This document shows positions 33,490 through 44,811 of a stretch of DNA of 64,000 nt, in pieces. Made by a program: the position numbers and the translations under genes. Below the pieces are notes generated by a model, which saw only the letters and a program-made list of their open reading frames with translations, did not search any database and had not been told where the DNA came from. Numbering within the stretch: the stretch's first letter is position 1; each line of letters opens with the position of its first letter. The DNA comes from Polytrichum commune (lineage: Eukaryota; Streptophyta; Polytrichopsida; Polytrichales; Polytrichaceae), in the NCBI GenBank assembly GCA_950295325.1, contig OX485803.1:74167554-74231553 (forward strand), written 5' to 3'.

Positions 33490-33725
33490 ACCGATCTTAA
33501 TCGGGACACTTATATTTGCATGCTATGTGGTTTAAGTGTGGTATAAAGACACATGTTTTAAGGAGATTACACAACATGTTCGAAATATGACACTAACCAT
33601 TCTAAGCTCAATAGTCAACATAAATGGGGGGAAGGGGAAGGGGAAGGGGGGGGGGGGTATTTATATGATCATTTTAATGAGCATGGGAATTTGCACTTTG
33701 ATAATGATCAATTTATTCATATGAG
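33490..33725 (+). repeat. Dispersed repeat, 'GATTGGACTACATG' family
   Basis: The block order is shared with 30575-30782 and 50340-50535: CGGGACACTTATATTTG, a GAGATTACACAACATGTTC block, CTAAGCTCAATAGTCAACAT, then a G-rich tract near 33628-33657 and TATATGATCATTTTAATGAG. No coding is supported. Confidence 0.4.
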
Positions 33726-34196
33726 CTCCAGAGTTCGTGAGGAAAGTGACTACGTACGGCCTCGGTTTGGATTTGCTAACCGCTTTGTACTAATCGCATG
33801 TTTTATGTTATAGGAGAAGTGGGCTAGTCCGACAAATTAACCATCTACCTTACATTGTGGTGGTTGAATAATTTTGGGTGAAATGTCAAATGTAGGTGGC
33901 CTACATGTCAACATCTGTTTTTTTGGGTCCTTTGTTGAACCTTTCATTCATTAGTACTACGTGACCCCTCTTCCGTGCCAAAAAAAAGTCTAGCAAAGGC
34001 AAGAATCAAAAACAAGGGATTCACATCATGACAAAAGTGTAGTATTCTTCTTCCACACAACTCTTTTGCAAACTTGTCACTGGTGATAACTAACACAAGT
34101 GATAAGAAGAAATTCTCTTGAAGAAGATTGGACTCTTGTATATCTTCTATCTATCCCTTACAAAGTTTGCTTTGGTTGGATGAGCATTCCCAAGAG

Positions 34197-34711
34197 ATGG
34201 ACTCTTCAATGGAAACCTAAATGACGTGCGTGGGTTACTATGAAATAAAATCCCTTATTATACAAAACATTCATAGAGAAAAATTAGATGTATACGTACT
34301 AACAACAAGCTAGGAAATGGACTCGTGTATTTAATACTAAGCTTTTACATTTTAATGTGATAAATGCCTACTTTACATACACAAAATGTAAATCATGAAA
34401 TCAACAAGGCTTTACTAAATATATAATCCACTTCACTTTCCAACAAGAAAGTCATTGGACCATTTTCATCCATAGGATATAACTCATAATAATATGACCC
34501 TAGAACACACGTCATTTGAATGAACTAAGGTAAATTGGATGAAACTAGCACGTCTATTGTCAACTTTCCTCTAAACCTTAGGGACCCTTCTTGTAGATCT
34601 ACCTTCAAATTGAAATTCTTAATAAGCTTTTTCAATGTACACACTAGGGAAAATAATACCCCTTCCTACACTCATGTTAGTTTGTATGTGGTATCACTCC
34701 CTGGGTGAACA
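34197..34711. repeat. 'GGACTCTTCA' repeat, copy 1
   Basis: It aligns by eye over ~500 bp with 42235-42910 and 44251-44811: GGACTCTTCAATGGAAACC, GTGCGTGGGT, GTGATAAATGCCTAC, AAGTCATTGGACCATTTTC and AAATTGAAATTCTTA. The right terminal repeat has decayed here. No frame is supported. Confidence 0.6.
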
Positions 34712-34739
34712 CTTCTCCCGTTAAGGTTAGCTTACCCAG

Positions 34740-35140
34740 TATGGTTACCATGCACCAAAAAAATGAACGTGCTGATTTTTTTTTTAATATTTTGAAGAAG
34801 AAAAAATGAAGTTTGACCGGTCTCTTGTCTTCTCTTGTCTTCATCTTCTATTCCCCCAAAAAAATCATTAAATTTTTATTATAACAACATTTTATGCCAT
34901 GGACCCTTCCCTTTTTCTACCAGAGTGCCTTTTTTGCCTCTCCCAGGACAAAATCCGTTGGACCATGTCAATGGATAATGTAGGCCTTAAAATATGTCTT
35001 TTGGAAGTCTCGAACTCCATGATCACTTTGACATTTTTTCCTTGGTGTAAACCGAAGTCGTCCTGGGACGAGTTCAATGACCAATCACAAATTTTACAAG
35101 ACCATGGGACGACATCATCATCCATGGTGTAAACAACCCC
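34740..35140. mobile_element. 5'-truncated PIF-type MITE, relative of 5509-6137
   Basis: From GACCATGCACCAAAA-like sequence on, it follows the 5509-6137 element. It has the repeated CTTGTCTTCT tract, TATGCCATGGACCC, CCTTAAAATATGTCTT, CGTCCTGGGACGAGTTCAA-like sequence and the right end TGGTGTAAACAACCCC, followed by TAA (35141-35143). The left TIR is missing. Confidence 0.65.
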
Positions 35141-35339
35141 TAAACATAGTTAACCTAATTTTGACCTTTGTATCCTAATTCTCACCTCCATCGTATGTTT
35201 CTACTGAAGAAATAATAATGACTACACAAGTAAGCAACCTGTCACATTAAGTTATATAACTCCGTATTTGGCAACATAAACCTGGGCTTTGGAACTGCGT
35301 TAGTAATCAATTAAACACCAACTTTGCATATCATCCACC

Positions 35340-36790
35340 TTCTCAATGGGAAAATCCCAAGAAAAAATTCGGGCTGACAATCATCGGATTGTCGAAACTT
35401 TGTAGGAAGTAAACCGTCACATCCCGAGATGTGAATAATCATAACTGTCACTCCGGAGAAGTGAGTAACAAGACCCAGGAAACCAACTTCCAGAGGACAT
35501 TTGATGGATATAAATGAGGATTGTGGATCTAATATTCTCACAGGAAGAGACCCAAACTGACAATCAAAAGATTGTTCCCACTTTGGAGGGAAGTAGACTG
35601 TCACATCCCGAGATGTGAATAATCGTAAATGCCATCTCCGGAGAATCAAATGATAAGACCCTGAAGACCAACATTCCGACAGACTTAATAATCAAAGAGG
35701 AAGATAAACAATCACCGGATTACTCGAAGTTTGTAGGATGTAGACTGTCACATCCCGAAATGTGAATAATCGTAACCGTCACTGCAGAGAATCGATTGAG
35801 TGACAAGACCCAGGAAACCAACTTCCAGAGGACATTTGATGGATATGAGTGAGGACTGTGGATCTAATCTTCTCACAGGAAGAGGCCCAAACTGACAATC
35901 AAAAGATTGTTCCCACTTTGGAGGAAAGTAGACTGTCACATCTTGAGATGCAAATAATCGTAAATGTCGTCTCCGGAGAATCGAATGATAAGACCTTGAA
36001 GACCAACATTCCCACAGAATTAAGAACCAAAGAGGCAGATTAACAATCACCGGATTACTCGAAGTAGACTGTCACATCCCGAAATGTGCATAATCGTAAC
36101 CGTTACTGCGGAGAATCGATCAAGTGACAAGACCCAGGAAACCAACTTCCAGAGGACATTTGATGGATACGAGTGAGGACTGTGAAAATCTTCTCAAAGG
36201 GAGTCGCAAACTGACAATCAAAAGATCGTTCCACTTTACAGGAACTATACTGTCACATCCCGAGATGTGAATAATCGTAACTGTCGCTCCGGAGAATCGA
36301 ATGATATGACCCTGAAGACCAACATTCCGACAGAATTAATAATCAAAGAGGAAGATTAACAATCACCAGATTACTCGAACTTTGAGGAAGTAGACTGTCA
36401 CATCCCGAGATGTGAATAATCGCAACCGTTGCTGCAGATAATCGATTGAGTGACAAGACCCAGGAAACCAACTTCCAGAGGACATTTGATGGATATGAGT
36501 GAGGACTGTGGATCTAATCTTCTCACAGGAAGAGGCCCAAACTGACAATCAAAAGATTGTTCCACTTTGTAGGAAGTATACTGTCACATCCCGAGATGTG
36601 AATAACCGTAACTGTCGCTCCGGAGAATCGAATGATAAGACCTTGTAAACCAACATTCCAACAGAATTAATAATCAAAGAGGAAGATTAACGATCACCAG
36701 ATTACTCGAACTTTGAGGAAGTAGACTGTCCCATCCCTAGATGTGAATACTCGCAACCGTCGCTGTGGAGAATCAAACCCAGAGGAACAA
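35340..36790. repeat. Dimeric satellite array, ~165-bp monomers in ~330-bp units
   Basis: The block ACCAACTTCCAGAGGACATT occurs at about 35482, 35817, 36141 and 36477, with spacings of 335, 324 and 336 bp. Alternating with it is a second monomer type with ACCAACATTCCGACAGA. Both types carry CACATCCCGAGATGTG (near 35420, 35590, 35755, 36075, 36255, 36405 and 36590), a palindrome of CACATC/GATGTG around CCGA. It is a short higher-order array of about four dimers. Diverged single monomers lie near 37080-37160 and 41150-41240. The long open frames inside are by-products of the repeat. Confidence 0.8.
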
Positions 36791-36799
36791 CTTTCATGA

Positions 36800-39700
36800 G
36801 TTTGATGAATAAAAGAGAGGGTAGTTGGCCTATAGTTTTTCATAAGCCATTCATAAATAAACAGATGACCCTGATAATTCTCACCTCCACATCATGATGT
36901 TCTAGTGAGAAAAAAACTGAAAATATTAATAAATCGTTACAAAGTTGACCGACCACCTCCAAAAGTTCGACCGTTATCCAACACTTAGATTGTAACTGTC
37001 ACACTACGACTTGGAATCATTCAACGTAACACTCAGGAGTTAGTTGCACTTGAATCTGTAGATTCTTCTCCGGGAAGAGGCTCAAACTGACAATCAACAA
37101 TTTGTTAGATTGAAAAACTGTCACACCACGAAATGAGAATATGATCTCATGTTGTCGGTAAGACCCAAGAGTCGAGAGGGAATTATCGCGTACGATCGTA
37201 CTCTCATTCATTAATATCAAAGCTTGACTCTTATAGGTTTGTGGCTAATGCATCTCAAATAACTTTGACTAGATTAATTTGGGGTCTGTGCAATCAACTT
37301 GGGTGTCCAATCAACCAAACGAAATTACATCAAAATTGCATATTATTTCTCCATCATTTAAGGGTTGTTAAAGTAGATCATAATTCCCTCTCGATGTTTC
37401 TAGAAATCAAATGTCATACAAAAGTTTCATGGGTGAAAAAGTGGGTGGTTCTAACATGTTTTACACAAATTTCATAATCCTCCCATAAACAACAAATCAT
37501 CCCAATGCTTTTCCCCGTATCATGTTTCTACTTAAATAATAAGAGGTTACAGGATTTACTAATCACTTGAAATAGCTCCCCACTAAAGGTGATGTTTCAT
37601 ACCACCTACTAAGGGGAAGGAGAAATTGTTCAAGATTCGTTATGTACACCTTCTCCACATGTTCATATGGCCCACTGTAATTTTGTCATACCACAATAGT
37701 TTTGGTCAATGTAACTTTTTTTGACCCGCACCTTTTTTGAGCCTACAATATTATATGTTCAAAGTATGAGTATGGAATCAATGTTTTTTACATGAACATG
37801 AACTATTGTGGATTGAAAAATATAATATCAATATGTAATATTGATATTGTACCAAAAAAAACATTATACACACACACACACACACACACACTATAGTGGA
37901 AGCCACCCTAATGATCAACCCACACATAAAATACAATGAGCCACAATAGTCTACCCATGTTAACTTTCAACCCACAATCATAGATTCAAGAGGTGTAAAT
38001 CCCAATGATTTGTAGGTAACTTAGCACCTCAATCGGGACCATAACCTCCAAATCAATATATTGAAGTGAATTTAGATGATATGGCAATAAACTTATAGGG
38101 GACATATTTGAGCTGCAACCCCCATGATAGGTGCCAAGAACGAAAATTTAGATTGTAACAATAACACTCAACTTCAAAACAAAATCATACTCAACTGTGC
38201 AAATCATCTAAGGTGGAGGGTATTGAAACCAACACCCCACCCAAAACTAATGTTAATGGGTTTTCACACTCCTTCTTTGCTCCATTAACTAGTTCACCAC
38301 TAGTCACATCCAAGCTTTGCCAAAACACCTCCCAAGCTAGTGTTTCATCGCTAGAATGCTCCTTGAATGTATATATACTACCTTAAACTTTCCGTTTAGG
38401 GCCGGGAACATGCTATGAACCCTACCTACCAAGTCACGTTTTTTACATGATCATCTAGCTTTCGGAGGTTGTTTCCTCAAACTAAGCTTGGATCTAGTGT
38501 CTCTAACCTTCCACCATCTTGTGGTAGATTTTTCGAGTCATTATGACCACTTTCATATTGCAGACCAGCTAAGGTTTTTGGTTAGATTAGCCAAATTCTA
38601 GAGGTGGTTTTCATAAACTAAGTTGGAATCTTGTCTCATCAACCTCCTACCAACCTACAATAATGTTTTCAGGTGATTCTAACCACTTGGATGAGATGTC
38701 CTACCATGCACATCACGTCCACGCACACACCCTACTTACTTTCTTATGCATTTATAGGTAATACATCACAAGTTATCTAATGTGTACTTCCACTAACACA
38801 TTCAACACCTTAGCTTTGTCAACCCCAAGGAAGATGTTAGCGTACAAGAAGATCAACAATGAGTCTACTTTTTATATCCCTTTCTCAACATTGTACTGCT
38901 TTGCTTTTTAAGGATTGTTATTTGTCCGTACTATCACATATTTTCATGACGCTTCACGTCCATATCTAAAACTTATAAGTTTACACATACTCTCTAAGCT
39001 ATCTTTGCACACATGAACTAAGATAGCCAAAAGGCTCTAGGAATACCCTTGTATACTTCAAAACAACTACCTACTAACAATCCAACTTGGTAGGTTGACA
39101 CCTTGACATAACATTGTACCTAGTTGTTCTAACATGTTTTTGCCCCCTACCTAGTTCATGACTAGCCAGCACATAAGGTCATAAGGTCATAAGCTATTAA
39201 TAAAAGTTTCACAATGTCGTTATAATGACTTCGGACCTACAAGTAATTTCCTAGTTGGTTCAATTACTAAGGCCACACATTTACCACTACTAAACATAGT
39301 GTTTAGTAGTAAATTAGTTTTAAAAGCCCACTAGTGCCAACTCTACTAGCTAGTTGTACTAAGGACAAATTTGACATCAACCACTAGAATGCGATTTCTG
39401 GCCATTCTCACAATCTATGGCCAACTAGTTTGGTTTTTATAAGTTGGTTTACCAAGGTCATGTTCTTAAAAACATAATGCTAGATTCCACCTTAACAACC
39501 AACACCTATAAACACCTTCCAATTGCCAACAGTCTACTACCCTTGAACCGTCCCATGTGGTGTAGTAATGCAAAGGCCCATGGAGTGTTGGTTTTAGGTG
39601 CCATTAAGTGGCACCACCTCATACCGGCATGCACTACCTCCGTATAGGGTAGGTAACAAGCTCCACTCCATCTTGGGTTGGTTCAAGGTGGGTTTCAGGG

Positions 39701-40618
39701 TGACTTGTCAATGCTTATCTATTAACCGGGAGGTTGTAGTTCTAGCCATTCTATTCATAAAGCCAAAGAGGTAGGCCCACAAAGCACAAAGAAGGTCAGC
39801 TGTTGGCATTTAGGGGGTTGGTACCTGGGATGCAAGGGGACGGTTTTGCAAGCAAACCGGGTGGGATCATGGAGATGGCAATGTGACTTTGTGCACCGTT
39901 ATAGTTGGGCTATGGTCTAGCTTGGGTCTAATACCCAACTAGGTTGTGTTGGTTTTAGGCAATGAAGGTGGGGATCCTCATCATATGCAAGCTCGTCATA
40001 CATGGGACCTAGGGATTGGTTTAAAGAAGCTAATGATTTTGACTTTACGCATTGAACAAGAAAACGGTAGAACCGTGAGGCTCTGTTCTTTATTATGAAA
40101 GATTACAATTGTAGTTGTCCACTTTGCTCATGCCAATTCATGGCTATTCACTATACCAAATCTTTCTTGGATTTTGTGCACCTTCTTCTCAAATACGGGT
40201 CAAGGATTGAAGCTACTCATATATCACCCGAAATTTTCAAAATAACTAATCAAGAACTACAAAAATAACTATAGTTAACTAGATTTCTTTCAATGCATTT
40301 TAGGGAGCACTTATATATAAACTATAGTTAACATCCACATGAAATAAAGTGGACCAAAAATAACAAGAACAAGTAACGTTCAAGTGTGAACACAAAGTGG
40401 TTAGGAAATTTGCTCTTGAAACGAAGAAGTTGATGCATAGTCTATGTCCTACAGACAGAGCCAATAACAAATATTCAATTGGGGCTAATTTTTTTTCTTT
40501 ATACCTATGTTTAGCCCAAAGGCTAATATGAAGAAAGAGAAATGTATATACATCAACCACATAGCCTCAATATGTATGCGGAATAGCTTAAAGTGTTAGT
40601 TAAGCACCCTCTCTACCT
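36800..40618. other. Intergenic DNA with microsatellite
   Basis: No gene is supported. A diverged satellite monomer is seen near 37080-37160 (CTGACAATCAACA...CTGTCACACCACGAAATG). A (CA)n tract of about 12 units lies at 37868-37891. A partial match to the AACTATAGTTAAC hAT MITE family lies at about 40240-40335. Confidence 0.55.
37868..37891. repeat. (CA)n microsatellite
   Basis: An uninterrupted run of about 12 CA units. Confidence 0.9.
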
Positions 40619-40621
40619 TAA

Positions 40622-41123
40622 GGGGCGGTTTACACTATGGACCAAGAGCCATGACCAAGAAAATTAAATCATTTTCATGGTCACAGCTCTTGGCCAAGAG
40701 CCGTGACCATGAAAAATCAAAAATGGATTTTTGAGTGGCTTGGTCACTCTTGTAGTGTAAAGTGGATTTGGACCGGGACAACTTTGGGCTGATTTTTTTA
40801 ATTTCTATCCCAACGATCTACAGTAACGTCAAAAAAAATCGGGAAAAAAATAAAAATCGGCCAATGGCTGATTTTCAGCCTTACGGCTCCCTTGATTTCC
40901 GTTGAGTCGAGCATTTTGCCTCGCCTCAACGGAAAACCCGTTGGACCATGGCACATTATCCAAATGGTAGATTTTAGTAGTTTTTGGGGACCTCAAAGTT
41001 AGTGGTCATTCTCCTTTTTTCAAGGTAGTGTAAAGCCAAATGGGACCAAGAGCACTTTACTCTCCAATCACAGATTTTAGAATTTCATCGTCATGGCTCT
41101 TGGTCCATAGTGTAAACCGCCCC
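40622..41123. mobile_element. PIF/Harbinger-type MITE, well preserved
   Basis: The left end GGGGCGGTTTACACTATGG is perfectly inverted at the right end (CCATAGTGTAAACCGCCCC), with the match continuing through ACCAAGAGCC. It is flanked by TAA at 40619-40621 and 41124-41126. It is 502 bp with no coding. A second internal inverted copy of the CATGGTCAC...GTGACCATG-type sequence near the left end makes a foldback. Confidence 0.85.
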
Positions 41124-41126
41124 TAA

Positions 41127-43120
41127 GTACGTGCTCCCATGAAGAATCTCAAACTGACAATCACCAAATGGTTAGAAATATTCTCACACCCACATGATGC
41201 AACTAATGACCAGAACTGTCACTCACACTTAGAATCAAGGGAGCACCATCACTAAGATGTTAAGAGGAATCATTTAAGGATTTTAAGAGTCGGGAAAGTC
41301 CAACATAAGAAGCAAGGGTAAATTTGTCATGTGTTGGATTTTCAATCAATCTTTACAAGTCCCAACTACATTACATATATAATAGAGGGTCTTAATTGAT
41401 TTAACAAAAAAATAGTTATTTGCTAGAAGACGAATTGCCACGTGTCGTATCCATATTGGTCAAGATCGTGTGTCATTCCAACGTGTAAATTAGCTTTCAA
41501 CACTTACAGTGTTGAACTAGACAACACCATGTTATATTTTCTTTTGTGGCATTAAGATTGATGGGTTGTGTTAGTTGGAGTGGCCTCCATTGTCAATAGT
41601 CATGAACAACAAGTGTCATCTTCTATGGGTGTCACCCGGTGACTGCAAAGCCGTTCATGTGTGTTTACAATGAATAGTGTGGGTCACGCTAATCATATTT
41701 ATAGTGTTGTTATCATGTGTATGTTTGTACATGTTTGTCAACTTTCTTTCTTACGAGATGCAAACAAATTTGGTTGCCTAACCTTCCAAAGGTTCTTCTC
41801 TCTTGAAGCATGTGGGTCTTTAATATCATAATACCAACTAAGTAGCCTATAGTTGGTCCAGTTCCCTTGGAAGAGAATTGCCAATGTCCATAGCAAAAGA
41901 GGAAATCAACTTTTAATGGAAATGAAAGAAGTCTTGCAAACAAAGCACCTCTCCAACATACCCAATTTTAGCAAATGCGAGCTCAAGAGTGGCTTCATTT
42001 TTTTGCATCTTCAAATCAACACACTTCATGATTTAGCTCTTATCATCCACACTTCCATAAAGTGCTCCCTTCATTAAGCAAAAACACTTGAGAATCTCTA
42101 TCACATTGGACATGTGGTTGAGGCCTTTACTTGCATGACCCATACACATGCTCCACAAAGCCGACCTTGCCATGTAAATACATCGATTTTATTGGGTTGA
42201 GTTTAATGTAAATCAAGATATGTAATCCATTGCCCTCTTCATTGGAAACCTAAATGACATGCGTGGGTTGTTATGAATTAAACCCCTTATATACAAGAAC
42301 TTTATAAATAAAGCAAGTGTATGCATACAAACGTCATGTTATAAAATGGACTCATGTATTTATAATAAGTTTTTCAATGTAATGTAATAAATGCCTCCAC
42401 TATATATACAAAATGAAAATCTCAAACTAAATGATCATTTATTACATAGAAAATCCACTTTCACTTTCCAATAAAAAATTCATTGAACATTTTCTCATCC
42501 ATACCTTGTAACTCAAAGATTGCATTAAGCAAACAAAGATAAGAGCACACCAACTTAACCATAATTTAGAGAGCAAAACTCAAGGGAGTCCATGAGCCTT
42601 CAATTTGTAAAAAAACATAATTCAAATGCAAACCCCAACAAGGATGAACAAGGCAGTCATCGAGGACTATTACCATATGACAATAATGAATGAAAATGTG
42701 AAATGAATGGAACTATCACATCTATTGTCATTTTTGTCTCTAACCCTAGGACCTCCTTTTGTAAATACGCCTTTAGTTCAACATTCTTAAATGTGCACAC
42801 TACAAAAAAATTATACCTCTCCCTTATGTATACTATGTACACTAATGCGTCAAATAATAGCCCTTCTTACACTCATGTTAGTTCATATGTGGTATGAAAA
42901 GTCTACCCCCAAGGCCCATTTCCTTGATTTTGTGTTGAGGCATGGAAATTTCCATCCTCATAATAACATGTTTTTAGGCCAAATGCGCCAAGCTTAGACA
43001 TGTTGCCAAGCTTGGATGTGGTAAATTTGATGAAACCTCTTCTTACAATAGATGTGACTTTCTCACAATGCCATTATAATGGGGTCCCCCTTGAGGTCTT
43101 TGACTATGCCAAAATACCAA
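41127..43120. other. Intergenic DNA, no supported gene
   Basis: A diverged satellite monomer lies at about 41150-41240 (CTGACAATCACCAAATGG). The repeat at 42235-42910 is listed separately. No recognisable coding region is present. Confidence 0.5.
42235..42910. repeat. 'GGACTCTTCA' repeat, copy 2
   Basis: It shares CTCTTCATTGGAAACC, GCGTGGGTTGTTATGAATTA, TGTAATAAATGCCTCCACT and ACTCATGTTAGTTCATATG blocks with 34197-34711 and 44251-44811. It is longer than the others because of inserted sequence near 42530-42690. It ends GTATGAAAAGTCTACCCCC, a decayed inverted match to GGGTGGACTCTTCAT. Confidence 0.55.
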
Positions 43121-43123
43121 GTA

Positions 43124-44171
43124 GTATCGTACATAGGCCACTTACCGCTCACAACCACTAACCGTGCACTTCACCGTTCACTTTTAGTCTCGACCGTCCA
43201 ATCTCCGTGCTTCCATGGTAATTTTGAATCTTTTTATGATTGAACAGTTAAGGAAATTGAAGTGGGAGCTCAAAAATGTTACATTTCAAGATTTAGAAGC
43301 AAATGCAGAGAGAATGAGCATCAAACAAACAATATTGATGCTCCAAGGTGGATCAAAATTCCAATGACAAGTAAGACAATATTTTCAATTTGATTATGTA
43401 AACTTGATTTTTGCTTCATTGTATGTCATGTATGTTAGTATGTCAACCTCTCAATTTTTACAAGCATTATTGATTTTCAAATATTCGATTTTGTATGTTG
43501 TTATAGGAACAATGTCCATCAACAAGAAGACCTTTCCAACATCTTGAAGATTCCTTCATTCCCTAAAGCTTCTAGAAGAAAACCTAAGAATCCTAAAAGA
43601 TTGAATCCTCGTGGAAAATGCTTAACTTCACAAACATATACTTTGGAAAGGCAAAGAGTTGCAAACGAGTTGGAAGATGAGTTTAACAAGCAAGAAGAGA
43701 AGAAGCAAAGAAGAGCAAACCTTGCAAAAGCGAAGAATGATGAAAAAATCTGGAAGCAGCTTGAAAAGGAGAAGGTAGCAAAACTGAAGAAGAAAGAAAA
43801 ACAAGAATGCCCAACAGAAAATAAGGTTGAGAAAAAACAAGAAATGAGGCTTAAAAGCCAACAACGTCCAACATTCGTGTTTGCCAAAAAAAAAGAGCTT
43901 CTTTTGTAACGCCTCTAGCAAAAGTTGAATGAACATTGATAGTGCACGGTTAGTGGTTAAGGTAGTTAATTTCCAATGCCCAATACAGTTGTATAAAGAA
44001 CTATGAAAAGGTCATGATTTTTCAATAAAATTTTCCATTTTGCTTTTCAACACTAATATTAAGTGAGCCATTAATTTAATTCAAATATCAAATTTGGAAA
44101 ATTTTGCTACCCACCTCAAAAAATGAAACATCAAAGTCAAATGTGCACGGTTAGTAGCCTACCTACGATAC
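43124..44171. mobile_element. TIR element carrying a coiled-coil frame
   Basis: The left end GTATCGTACATAGGCCAC pairs with the complement of the right end, GTATCGTAGGTAGGCTAC. A second inverted motif, ACCACTAACCGTGCAC / GTGCACGGTTAGTGGT, lies inside at 43152 and 43939, and a third GTGCACGGTTAGT is at 44141. It is about 1.05 kb. It contains the frame at 43511-43909. No clear target duplication was found. Confidence 0.5.
43511..43909 (+). CDS. Lys/Glu-rich coiled-coil protein fragment
   Basis: The frame is open to a TAA at about 43909 and is one of the few intact frames here. The codons NVHQQEDLSNILKIP lead into a basic PKASRRKPKNPKRLNPRG stretch, then ~80 residues dominated by K, E, Q and R that look like a long coiled coil. 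A plausible acceptor (TTATAG) at 43506 and a possible upstream exon near 43230-43365 suggest the last exon of a spliced gene. I do not recognise the family. Lying inside a TIR element, it may be the C-terminal end of a transposon protein. Confidence 0.4.
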   Translation, partial: NVHQQEDLSNILKIPSFPKASRRKPKNPKRLNPRGKCLTSQTYTLERQRVANELEDEFNKQEEKKQRRANLAKAKNDEKIWKQLEKEKVAKLKKKEKQECPTENKVEKKQEMRLKSQQRPTFVFAKKKELLL

Positions 44172-44250
44172 CTAAAGCATTGTTGCAAATGACCACAATA
44201 AGGTGAATGTTTGCAGTCTTCATTTGCAAGCTCTCAATTTTAACATGGGG

Positions 44251-44811
44251 GGGTGGACTCTTCATTAGAAACCTAAATATTGTGCGTGGGTAAATATGAC
44301 ACAAAGCCCCCTATATACAAAACATTTATAAAGAAGAAGGAAAATGTATATGTACTAACAATAAGCTAGAAAACAAAGTCATGTATTTATACTAAGCTTT
44401 TCATTTCATTGTGATAAATGCCTACACTACGTACACAAAATATAAATCCTGAAATCAATGGCTTTCACTACATATATAATCCACTCTCACTTCCCAACGA
44501 GAAAGTCATTAGACTATTTTCGTCCGTAGGATACAACTCATTATAATATGACCTAAAACACACGTCATTTGAATGAACTAAGGTGAATTGGATGAAACAA
44601 GCACATGTATTGTCAAAATTTCCTTTAAATCTTTAGGGGGCCCTTTTGCACATCTACCTTCAAATTGAAATTCTTAGTAATTTTTTTGAATGTACATGCT
44701 AGCAGAAAATAACACCTCTCCCTTATCTACATTGTGTATGTTAATGCCTCAAATAATACCCCTTCATCCACTCACATTAATTAGTTCGTACATGATATGA
44801 AGAGTCCACCC
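44251..44811. mobile_element. MITE with GGGTGGACTCTTCAT termini ('GGACTCTTCA' repeat, copy 3)
   Basis: It begins GGGTGGACTCTTCAT and ends with the exact inverse ATGAAGAGTCCACCC, which identifies the repeat seen at 34197 and 42235 as a TIR element of about 0.56 kb. No transposase is seen. The target duplication is unclear because the left flank is a G run. Confidence 0.6.

Noticed and set aside
35311..36548. Several 60-112 codon frames in the satellite
   Set aside because: They are periodic by-products of the repeat unit and are not conserved as proteins between units.
35340..36790. Regularly repeated palindromic motif resembling a CRISPR array
   Set aside because: The period is ~165/330 bp, the whole unit is repeated rather than a short repeat with unique spacers, and the window is a plant nuclear genome. 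It is a satellite.
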